Below the pieces are notes generated by a model. It saw only the letters and a program-made list of their open reading frames with translations. It searched no databases and was not told the DNA's origin. 22,647 nt of DNA, taken from assembly GCA_039925865.1 (NCBI GenBank), contig JBDSYA010000011.1, positions 1 through 22,647 on the forward strand, written 5' to 3'. Of this stretch, positions 15,792 through 22,647 are shown in pieces. The position numbers and the translations under genes were made by a program. Within the stretch, counting starts at the first letter, position 1. Each line of letters starts with the position of its first letter. This DNA is from JBDSYA01 sp039925865. GTDB lineage: Bacteria; Bacteroidota; Ignavibacteria; Tepidaquicellales; Tepidaquicellaceae.

Positions 15792-17081
15792 TTATAGAAC
15801 CTTTATTGCACCGCATGTTATGTCGTCACTTTGTTCGGCGCCGTTCACAAAATCGCTTACCTCCTTTAACAGATTATCCAGAATTTCGCGTGAACTATTC
15901 GATGAATTTTCTTTTAAAAGATTTACAAGCCTGTCATCTCCGTAAAATCCGCCTTTTGCATCCATCGCTTCAGGGACACCGTCAGTATATAAAAGAATAA
16001 CATCGTCTTTATTAAGCATTATATCTTCGTGTTCAAAATCAAGATCGGAAAACCCCAGCATTATACCTCCTTTACAAAGTTCTATTATGTTTCCATTGTT
16101 CGTTGAAACAAAAATTGTATTGTGCCCCGCATTAATACTTGTTAATTTTTTTTCCGGATGGTTATATAAACCAAACCAGCAGGTTGCAAACTTTTCTTCA
16201 GTGGTTGATTCGATCAATACACCGTTAAGACATTTTACAAATTCCATAAGGTTAAATTTTATGTTTAGCCTGAAATAAGTTTTTATTGCCGAGCAGATAG
16301 TTGATACTATCAACGCTGCAGAAATACTTTTTCCGGAAACATCGGATACAAAAAATAATGTCTGATCTTTACTTACATTATAAATATTATAATAATCACC
16401 GCCGACCTGTTTAGCAGGAATAATGGTCATGGCAATATCAAGATCGTTAAAAGTTGGAATCTCTTTCGGAAGAAGATTTTGCTGAATTTCTCTTGCCGTT
16501 TTTAATTCCCTGTTAAATGCTTCCTGCATAACCTGCACTTCTATGAGCCGCGCGTTTTCAATAGATATTGCGCATTGATTTGCAAGCAGCTTAAATAAAC
16601 TGAGATCTCTATCATTGAAAATGCCGTCATCCTTTTTATTTATTACCTGTAAAACTCCAATGAGTTTTTCCTTATGGATCATCGGAACGCATAGCATTGA
16701 TTTTGTCCTGAAGTCAGACTGCTTGTCAAATTCTTTATTAAATCTGACATCATTATAACAATCTTCTATTAGAAGTGCTTCACGGTTTTGTGCAACCCAG
16801 CCGCCAATCCCCTCTCCCAGCCTGACTCCTGTATTTTTAATGATCTCACCTTTTTCACCTGTGACGACCTGAAAGAATAAACAATCTTCTTTCTCGTCAT
16901 AAATAAGAAGTGAACTTGCTTCCGCTTTCAATAATATTTTACAGCTTTCCATAATTTCAGCCAGCAAAATATCGAGAGGTTTTTTTTCGGAGATCCTGCG
17001 CGAGATCTCATGTACATAGTTCATTTCTTCGATCAGACTGTCGATCTCATGTTGCTGCCCGCTGTAAGAAATGCTGCTCAT
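15792..17081 (-). CDS. GAF-domain PP2C-type (RsbU/SpoIIE-like) serine phosphatase
   Basis: 429 residues. A short N-terminal helix (EIDSLIEEMNYVHEISRRI) leads into a GAF domain at about 35-178 (LLKAEASSLLIYD, GEGIGGWVAQ, FRTKSMLCVPM, IGVLQVINK). A linker helix carries AREIQQNLLP (196-205), the conserved lead-in to SpoIIE/RsbU phosphatase domains. The catalytic domain spans about 210-427 with metal ligands in GGDYYN (D229), VSDVSGK (D247), LLYTDGVPEA (D367) and QSDDIT (D419/D420). The family dephosphorylates anti-sigma-factor antagonists in partner-switching pathways; the GAF domain senses a ligand or binds a partner. No anti-sigma factor or STAS antagonist is encoded in this window, so targets must be elsewhere. 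It is cytoplasmic, with no membrane segment. It diverges from the potassium channel gene with a 164-base gap. Confidence 0.94.
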   Translation of the reverse strand: MSSISYSGQQHEIDSLIEEMNYVHEISRRISEKKPLDILLAEIMESCKILLKAEASSLLIYDEKEDCLFFQVVTGEKGEIIKNTGVRLGEGIGGWVAQNREALLIEDCYNDVRFNKEFDKQSDFRTKSMLCVPMIHKEKLIGVLQVINKKDDGIFNDRDLSLFKLLANQCAISIENARLIEVQVMQEAFNRELKTAREIQQNLLPKEIPTFNDLDIAMTIIPAKQVGGDYYNIYNVSKDQTLFFVSDVSGKSISAALIVSTICSAIKTYFRLNIKFNLMEFVKCLNGVLIESTTEEKFATCWFGLYNHPEKKLTSINAGHNTIFVSTNNGNIIELCKGGIMLGFSDLDFEHEDIMLNKDDVILLYTDGVPEAMDAKGGFYGDDRLVNLLKENSSNSSREILDNLLKEVSDFVNGAEQSDDITCGAIKVL

Positions 17082-17245
17082 TTTTTTTAAATCAAAATAT
17101 GAATTTATTTTATTGATAAATATTCACTTTGTAATTTAATTTACTGTACGCAATCTTTACTTTGTTTTTAACCTATGAAATTTAAATTAAACAATTATTT
17201 TGTCATACCAAAAATTATAAGCTTGTATATATTCAATCTCAATAA

Positions 17246-18250
17246 ATGAACCCAATTGCAAAAAGATTACTGATTACCGGAATTGCTACCATTGCTGTAT
17301 TAGTCATTGGAACTTTTGGATATTGGTATTTAACGGATCAGACCCAGGATCCGTTTGACTGTTTTTATATGACCGTTATTACCATCACAACAATAGGATA
17401 TAGTGAGATAATAGATCTGGAAAATCATAAGGGAGCACGCCTCTTTACCATATTTCTCGCATTTTCAGGTATCGGTCTGCTTACTTACTTTGTTTCAACA
17501 GTTTCAGCACTTATAATTGAAGGGCATTTAAAAGAATCTTATAAAAAAAGAAGAATGGATAAAGAAATAGGAAAGCTCGAAGGTCATTATATTATTTGCG
17601 GGGTTAGCAATCATTCATTTCACCTCATCGAAGAGCTCAATAATACTGAAAGGAAAAATGTATTTGTTGAAGTTGACAACTCGGTCATTCACCAGGTGAT
17701 AAAAAAATTTCCGTCTCAGTATTATATCGAAGGAGATGCTACTAATGATGATGTCCTTATAAAAGCAGGTATTATAAAAGCCAAAGGACTTTTTGCTGCT
17801 ACTAATCAGGATAACTTAAATCTGGTTATAAGCTTATCAGCAAGACGGCTTAATCCTGAAATTAAAATTGTATCGCTTTGTGTAAATCATGCAAATATGG
17901 ATAAGATAAAACTTGCCGGTGCAGACATAGTTGTTTCTGCAAATTATATTGGAGGACTGAGAATGGTCTCTGAAATGGTAAGGCCGGCTGTCACAAGCTT
18001 TTTGGATGAGATGCTTAAGGACAAAGATAAAAATCTGAGAATTGAACAAATAGATCTGAATAATAATCTTAAAGGAAAGATGATCAGTGACCTTAATGTG
18101 AATTCACTGAAACATACTCTCCTTATAGCACTTAAAACAAATAACACACTCATCTTCAAACCTGAAGATAATACGGAGATAAAGGCCGGTGATTCATTAA
18201 TAGTTATGACAAGTCCGGAAGACCGTGAAATGCTGGAAAAATTTAATTGA
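17246..18250 (+). CDS. Two-TM potassium channel with C-terminal RCK (TrkA-N/TrkA-C) domains
   Basis: 334 residues. TM1 is about 8-29, the pore helix DPFDCFYMTVITI is followed by filter TTIGYSE (48-54), and TM2 is about 66-92 (LFTIFLAFSGIGLLTYFVSTVSALII). The RCK N-lobe runs about 112-255 (GHYIICGVSNHS, VFVEVDN, YYIEGDATNDDVLIKAGI, AATNQDNLNLVISL), and a TrkA-C-like lobe about 265-332 (DLNNNLKGKMISDL, IKAGDSLIVMTSPED). The layout is that of MthK-type ligand-gated inner-membrane K+ channels. Two departures from consensus: the filter is GYS-E, not GYG-D, and the Rossmann glycine motif GxGxxG reads G-V-S-N-H-S, which argues for altered or lost dinucleotide binding. There is no internal Met with a Shine-Dalgarno suggesting a separate RCK product. 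It ends convergent with the propeller gene. Confidence 0.94.
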   Translation: MNPIAKRLLITGIATIAVLVIGTFGYWYLTDQTQDPFDCFYMTVITITTIGYSEIIDLENHKGARLFTIFLAFSGIGLLTYFVSTVSALIIEGHLKESYKKRRMDKEIGKLEGHYIICGVSNHSFHLIEELNNTERKNVFVEVDNSVIHQVIKKFPSQYYIEGDATNDDVLIKAGIIKAKGLFAATNQDNLNLVISLSARRLNPEIKIVSLCVNHANMDKIKLAGADIVVSANYIGGLRMVSEMVRPAVTSFLDEMLKDKDKNLRIEQIDLNNNLKGKMISDLNVNSLKHTLLIALKTNNTLIFKPEDNTEIKAGDSLIVMTSPEDREMLEKFN

Positions 18251-18325
18251 AAAAAAAATTCCTAAAATAATTAGTTTAAAGAATTTCAGTTGATCTACAA
18301 AAGCTGATATCTCAAAAGACTGCTT

Positions 18326-20356
18326 TTACTTAAGCAAGATCATCCTTTTTGTATCGATGAGAATCCCATCTGCTGACAACGAATAAAAATAAATTCCGCT
18401 TGACAGATTACCTGCATTAAATTCAACTTCATTATTTCCGGCAGGTCTCTTTTCATTGATCAATACAGCAACCTCCGTTCCCAGTGCATCATAAACTTTC
18501 AAAGAAACATCACTGATCACAGGGAGCTGATAATTTATTATTGTACTTGGATTAAAAGGATTGGGATAATTTTGAAGTAAATTAAAAGTTGTTATTAATT
18601 CTGAATTATTTGAGATCCCAACCGGATTGTTCACAGTTATGTTAACATTTCTTAAATGTACGGGGGTACCGTTTTTACCGCTGCCTTTTACTGATACAAT
18701 ATAATTTCCCACAGGCACACCGCCTGCAATTTTTATTCTTGCTCTTAATGAATCGGGAAAAGTTGTTAATGAATCAAGTAAGGAGTTTGTTGTTTTATTT
18801 AGTAATGTAACTGTGATAGTTCCTGAAGAAGGTGTCGGTGAAATTGCAGCTGTAAACTTCGAAGTTCTATTCCAGAGTTTAACACCAGGTATTGAAACGT
18901 AATGAAATGAGCTATCTGCAGGTCCGAGTAAAGTATCGGCACCAGGTGAAACTCTCATTGCAAAGTCAGGAAAGAATGCGCCCATATTCAGAGCATTGCC
19001 GTTTCTGTGATCACCCCATACACTGAAAGCTGTATGCGGATTGGCAGTTATACTTGTGTAATCTCCGCGATAGCAATTTGTATTTACAGCACATGGAGGA
19101 TTTGGATATAAAAATGTTTGATTTGTAATTCTTTGATTCGGCTGGAATGAAGTTCCGCCATTGGTTGTATACGTTGCGTAAATATCTGTTCCGAATGTTT
19201 CCGGCGCATTTCTGTCATCATACCAGTGAATGTATAAATTACCTGTAGTCTTCTCACATGAAATTTCAGGAAACCACTGATCACTTAAAGTTGGATCAGC
19301 ATTATCATTTATCCGTGTCTGGTCTGACCATGTGGCTCCCTGATCTGTAGAGTAACGAAGCCAGACATCAGGTTTATTTCCGGTTCCGGGCGGATCATTA
19401 GTTGCATACACTAAATACAATCTTCCTCTGAAAGGACCGTTGCTGTTATCCATTGCTATTTTTGGGTGAGGGGCAGTTCTCGCTCCGTTGATCACAAATC
19501 TTCCGGCCGTATTGAGTGTCCCGATATAACCCACGAAATTTTGAGTAGACATCAGAGAAAAGTTTTCTCCGCCGTTTGTTGAACGATAAAAATTATATGT
19601 ACGGGATGAAGTTGAACCGGTATTAGTAACATAAATAACACAACCGCCGTCAGTTGCTCCGTCGGGACCAACAGATATGTAAGCTCCCGGCTGAGTGTTG
19701 CTTGGAGAAAAAGTTGTTGTCCATGTTATTCCGGCATCAGTACTTCTTCCAAAATTTCCTGGCGTTATTGCTGCATAAACATAATTTGCATATGGTCCCA
19801 AACCGGTGTGCTCTGCTGAAACATGATTTCTGTCATTTCCTGATACAGATAAAACCGGAAGACTCCAGCTTAACCCGTTATCAGTGGATCTGTAAATGTA
19901 CTGGCCTGTAACTCCCGAACCATAAATTAAAACACCGCTTCCCGTGTAAGTTGTCCACGGATCGCAGCATGTTGAGGAGTGATATGAAGGATTATTAAGA
20001 TACCAGTTAAGTCCTCCGTTAGTAGAGCCTCTGGCATTTTGTCCGCCTCCCCGGTTAACACCAAAAAAGATCCATAGCGGATTATTTGGATTTGTTATTG
20101 CATGCTGTTCCCAGTTATCGACACTTATATCAAAATTATCATAATCGTTTATTGTAACTGTGCTGGGGATATGATTGCCCTTGTTGTTATTCTCGTAACT
20201 TAGAAATGATTCAAGTGTCGGCTGTTCAATATTCGGATCTCCATCATTGAATATATGTCCCTTATATTGTCCCTGAAAAAATAAAACAGAAACTGTCAGA
20301 ATAAAAAGTACTCCTGTTTTTTTTACAATGTAATTAAATAATAATTTTTTTTTCAA
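18326..20356 (-). CDS. Secreted Asp-box (BNR) beta-propeller with T9SS type A sorting domain
   Basis: 676 residues from a TTG start; the frame closes with TAA two codons upstream, so no ATG is possible. MKKKLLFNYIVKKTGVLFILTVSVLFFQG is a signal peptide. Six Asp-box motifs mark a sialidase-type beta-propeller: STNGGLNW (111), STDNGLSW (157), STDAGITW (205), STNGGENF (259), STDQGATW (336) and TTNGGTSF (397). WYDDRNAPETFGTDIYATYT and WGDHRNG belong to the later blades. Residues about 485-577 form a separate beta-sandwich-like domain (VKLWNRTSKFTAAISP). Residues 590-676 are a T9SS type A sorting domain (NYPNPFNPSTIINYQLP, VYDALGTEV, LSSGIYFYSL, final KRMILLK), which sends the protein across the outer membrane. 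Sialidase catalytic residues were not identified, so the enzyme name is not justified. No terminator hairpin is visible after the stop. Confidence 0.9.
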   Translation of the reverse strand: MKKKLLFNYIVKKTGVLFILTVSVLFFQGQYKGHIFNDGDPNIEQPTLESFLSYENNNKGNHIPSTVTINDYDNFDISVDNWEQHAITNPNNPLWIFFGVNRGGGQNARGSTNGGLNWYLNNPSYHSSTCCDPWTTYTGSGVLIYGSGVTGQYIYRSTDNGLSWSLPVLSVSGNDRNHVSAEHTGLGPYANYVYAAITPGNFGRSTDAGITWTTTFSPSNTQPGAYISVGPDGATDGGCVIYVTNTGSTSSRTYNFYRSTNGGENFSLMSTQNFVGYIGTLNTAGRFVINGARTAPHPKIAMDNSNGPFRGRLYLVYATNDPPGTGNKPDVWLRYSTDQGATWSDQTRINDNADPTLSDQWFPEISCEKTTGNLYIHWYDDRNAPETFGTDIYATYTTNGGTSFQPNQRITNQTFLYPNPPCAVNTNCYRGDYTSITANPHTAFSVWGDHRNGNALNMGAFFPDFAMRVSPGADTLLGPADSSFHYVSIPGVKLWNRTSKFTAAISPTPSSGTITVTLLNKTTNSLLDSLTTFPDSLRARIKIAGGVPVGNYIVSVKGSGKNGTPVHLRNVNITVNNPVGISNNSELITTFNLLQNYPNPFNPSTIINYQLPVISDVSLKVYDALGTEVAVLINEKRPAGNNEVEFNAGNLSSGIYFYSLSADGILIDTKRMILLK

Positions 20357-20546
20357 ATTTTATAATATGAAGATTAAAAAATACGGGCTTTATTTAATTT
20401 AATAATTCTGAATATAAAAATCTTTAGTAAATATTTAGAGTAGTAAGATAAATTCCATTGCTGTCCAAATTGATTTTCTACTTTATGATTCATTTGTTTT
20501 CCTATTCAAAATGAAATAAAGTCTTTTGAACAAATAAGAAACCCTT

Positions 20547-20666
20547 AAATTTTTTTTTACCACAAAGTTCACAAAGAATAATAATAAAAATGTTTTATAC
20601 TAATAATTAATTAGTTCTTTGTGAACTTTGTGCCTGCTTTGTGAACTTTGTGGTTTAAAAAAATTT
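20547..20666. repeat. Foldback element with 30-base inverted arms and an extra CTTTGTG copy
   Basis: The left arm 20547-20576 (AAAT, a T run, ACCACAAAGTTCACAAAG) is the reverse complement of the right arm 20637-20666 with two mismatches; the inner 18 bases (20559-20576 and 20637-20654) pair perfectly. A second right-arm copy, CTTTGTGAACTTTGTG, lies at 20617-20632. The right side therefore reads CTTTGTG four times, with spacers AA, CCTG and AA. The loop is A+T-rich. There is no ORF, transposase or evident target-site duplication. Confidence 0.9.
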
Positions 20667-20760
20667 GATTACAATACTACGTTTTGGACGGATCTGTTAA
20701 AGCTCACTTAATATGAAATAATCTGAAAGAATTCATTTCACTATTTTGCCGTAATTTATT

Positions 20761-20799
20761 TATAAAAAAAAATGCCGGTCAAAATATTCAACCGGCATT
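20761..20799 (-). terminator. Rho-independent terminator of the 20820-22647 gene
   Basis: AATGCCGGT (20771-20779) and ACCGGCATT (20791-20799) form a perfect 9-base stem with an 11-base loop. On the minus strand the stem is followed by TTTTTTTATA, and the stop codon of the leftward gene lies 21 bases upstream, so this is a standard intrinsic terminator for that gene. Confidence 0.92.
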
Positions 20800-20819
20800 C
20801 AAAGCATTAAAAAATTTGT

Positions 20820-22647
20820 CTACTTAACAAGCAGCATCTTTTTTGTTAAGGTAATATCATTTGTAACGAGCTTATAAAAATAAACTCCCGAAGTAAGATT
20901 GGCAGCATCAAAATTGACTTCATATGTCCCTGCGTTTTTAAAACCATCAGTAAGAGTGCTCACTTCTTTTCCCAGCTGATCATATATCTTCAATGAAATG
21001 TTTCCTGAAGTAGGCAGTGCAAATTTAATATTGGTCACAGGATTAAAAGGATTAGGATAGTTCTGAGCCAGCTCATAACTAGAAGGTGTAATTACAGAAA
21101 CTATATTTTCATTTACAGTTGTGATAACACTATAATTTATAATCAGCTTAAACAAAGTGCTTGTCTGCATATTAAGCATGTATCCTCTTTCCGGAACCAT
21201 AATACCCGCTCCTGCTCCTGATAAGCCTGAACTAACTGTTGTAAAACTTGTACCGTTATTTGTGCTCAGAAAAGATTGAGATCCATAATTTCCTGTCAGC
21301 ACTACTGTAGGATCTTCATGACACATGTCTGATCCCCAGCCGCTTGCAGAGTTAGTGGATGCAATACTCCAGTTATCACCGGAGTTAGCAGTTTTAAATA
21401 CCTGGCTTGAACTCCAGGTAGTCGCATAGCAAAGTGTTTTGTCAAATACAGTGTTGCACATCGATGGTATTTCAGATGATGTTCCTGATTTTACTAAAAA
21501 CCAGTTTAGTCCGCTGTTTGTCGATTTATAAATTTCTGCTCCGTCATCACCTAAAAATATTGTTGAAGGATTATCCCATTCAATGATGATGTCGCAAGGC
21601 TGATTTATTGCAGAATTATTATATGGTGCGATCAGGTTAAATGTCGCTCCATTGTCCGTTGATTTAAAAACACCAGTACCGGATGAATTAGAAGGTGCAA
21701 AATAAAAAGTCGAAGGATTATTCTGATCCATTTCAAGCGGCTGGCCATATGTACTGAAATCACGGGCAATAATATTTGTCCATGTGGCGCCGTAATTTGT
21801 CGTTCTTACAACACAGTCAGGTGAACTTTCAATTGCTGCAACCCAAATATTTGTATCAACCGGACTCACATAAAATGAATGAGCCCTGCTGCCGATAGAA
21901 ATCGTTGCGATCTGTGTCCACGTTTCAGACCTGTCTCGGCTTACATAAACTTTATTTCCATAAACTACGAATGCTGAATTTCTGTCTTTAGGATGCATGC
22001 AAAGATTATTTCCTATACCGCTTCCGCTTGGAGATTTTGGAGTCCAGTTCATTGTTGCCGTTGATCCGGCCGGCAATTCCCATGACTGTCCGGCATTTGT
22101 TGTCCTGATAACAGCATAATTAAGACTGCTCACGGCAAATCCCTTGTTCATATCATAATAAAATATATCCACGAGATTGGCCATCATTGGATTAATTTCA
22201 AAATTAAAAAAGTTATTAGTACTGTTAAGATTATTTCTGATAAAGCCACCACCGCCGCAAACTCTTGCACTTGCCATGCTTGTCCCTGTTACTCCTCTTA
22301 TATCCGAATCAGTACGGGTAACCACTGAATTCCAGGTTCCTGTATTTTCTTTTGTAATAATGGTGCCATATTCGCCGGTGATTATGATTCCGTCTGTAAA
22401 ATATTTTGCTTTAAGGAGATTTTTTACTGAACCAACCGTTTGCGCAGTCCATACAGTGCCGCCATCTGCGGTTAAATATGCTGTGCCGTTATCACCCACG
22501 ACAATTCCATTTAAATTATCCTTAAAACTAATTGAATTTAATTTAACATTTGCAATTCCAGTATTTGAAAGTGTCCAGTTAACTCCGCCATTAATTGATT
22601 TATAAATCTTCCCGCCATCACCACATACGAAACCGTTATTCACATCA
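20820..22647 (-). CDS. Secreted BNR/Ycf48-like beta-propeller with T9SS type A sorting domain, N-terminus missing
   Basis: The frame is open to the right edge. The GTG at 22641-22643 is not the start: the codon before it is GAT, giving DVNNGFVCGDGGKIYKS, which begins in the middle of a repeat. About 608 codons are visible. Repeats of the form NGF/NGI-x-CGD/VGD-G-x-I-YKS-x-NGG-x-NW run to about residue 475 (INGGVNW, TADGGTVW, TTNAGQSW, TTNYGATW, STDNGATF, STNSGLNW, TANSGDNW, STNNGTSF). This is the Ycf48-like/Vps10-type propeller pattern. Residues 521-607 are a T9SS type A sorting domain (AQNYPNPFNPVTNIKFALP, IYDQLGKEV, LTSGVYFYKL, final KKMLLVK). It should be exported through the outer membrane. 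No active site is recognised. The tail is closely similar to that of the 18326-20356 protein. Stop TAG, followed by a strong terminator. Confidence 0.9.
   Translation of the reverse strand, partial: DVNNGFVCGDGGKIYKSINGGVNWTLSNTGIANVKLNSISFKDNLNGIVVGDNGTAYLTADGGTVWTAQTVGSVKNLLKAKYFTDGIIITGEYGTIITKENTGTWNSVVTRTDSDIRGVTGTSMASARVCGGGGFIRNNLNSTNNFFNFEINPMMANLVDIFYYDMNKGFAVSSLNYAVIRTTNAGQSWELPAGSTATMNWTPKSPSGSGIGNNLCMHPKDRNSAFVVYGNKVYVSRDRSETWTQIATISIGSRAHSFYVSPVDTNIWVAAIESSPDCVVRTTNYGATWTNIIARDFSTYGQPLEMDQNNPSTFYFAPSNSSGTGVFKSTDNGATFNLIAPYNNSAINQPCDIIIEWDNPSTIFLGDDGAEIYKSTNSGLNWFLVKSGTSSEIPSMCNTVFDKTLCYATTWSSSQVFKTANSGDNWSIASTNSASGWGSDMCHEDPTVVLTGNYGSQSFLSTNNGTSFTTVSSGLSGAGAGIMVPERGYMLNMQTSTLFKLIINYSVITTVNENIVSVITPSSYELAQNYPNPFNPVTNIKFALPTSGNISLKIYDQLGKEVSTLTDGFKNAGTYEVNFDAANLTSGVYFYKLVTNDITLTKKMLLVK

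Larger units (their letters stand above)
20357..20819. other. Intergenic region with a foldback repeat element and a terminator
   Basis: The 463 bases between two leftward genes hold no ORF or RNA gene that I can support. They carry a 120-base foldback element at 20547-20666 and a terminator at 20771-20799, both listed separately. The rest is A+T-rich and presumably contains the promoter of the gene starting at 20356; no perfect TAnnTTTG box is seen for it. Confidence 0.6.

Noticed and set aside
18326..20356. Annotation as a sialidase
   Set aside because: Asp boxes define a propeller fold only. I did not find the FRIP motif or the arginine triad and nucleophile Tyr of sialidases.
22177..22605. 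Plus-strand ORF of 142 residues
   Set aside because: It is antisense to the Ycf48-like propeller, whose repeats run continuously through this region.

Overview
The window is about 65% A+T and carries 14 supportable coding features (two cut by the window edges, one decayed). It reads as chromosome from a Bacteroidota/Ignavibacteria-type bacterium. The evidence is two proteins ending in a type IX secretion (T9SS) type A sorting domain of the NYPNPFNP...SGxYFYxL...K form, two secreted proteins ending in a dockerin-like module, several TAnnTTTG boxes of the Bacteroidota -7 type, and few Shine-Dalgarno sites. Genus or species cannot be read from the sequence. TGA serves as a normal stop for several genes.

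Layout. 1-903 (-): start of a secreted beta-helix protein that runs off the left edge. 1290-1682 (+): small lipoprotein with an NlpE-C-like body. 1884-4400 (-): LamG-LamG-P-domain protein with a dockerin tail. 4407-4576: heptanucleotide repeat tracts filling the gap to the next gene. 4574-6220 (-): probable lipoprotein with three copies of an unnamed module plus a CARDB domain. 6477-6893 (+): decayed C-terminal fragment of a repeat-type protein. 6999-9110 (-): EF-G-like GTPase. 9308-10842 (+): def-fmt pair. 10941-14126 (-): FnIII/beta-helix protein with a dockerin tail and its own terminator. 14414-15778 (+): large metallophosphoesterase. 15792-17081 (-): GAF-PP2C phosphatase. 17246-18250 (+): two-TM potassium channel with RCK domains. 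18326-20356 (-): Asp-box propeller with a T9SS tail. 20357-20819: gap with a 120-bp foldback element and a terminator. 20820-22647 (-): BNR/Ycf48-like propeller with a T9SS tail, cut at its N-terminus by the right edge.

How it fits together. About half of the coding capacity is exported or surface protein, interleaved with housekeeping genes: def-fmt act on the N-terminal formyl-Met cycle, and the EF-G-like GTPase sits divergently beside them. The exported proteins fall into three classes by terminus: T9SS type A tail (two), a roughly 170-200-residue module ending in a dockerin (two), and lipobox (two). Most genes look monocistronic; only def-fmt is a convincing operon.

I see no CRISPR array, transposase, tRNA, rRNA, toxin-antitoxin pair or defence cluster. 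The most unusual items are the shared dockerin-terminated module, the triplicated G[WF]-...-D(H/E)H module, the two abutting 7-bp repeat tracts, the foldback element, and the broken gene with a single in-frame TGA. I do not see a convincing multi-gene new system.
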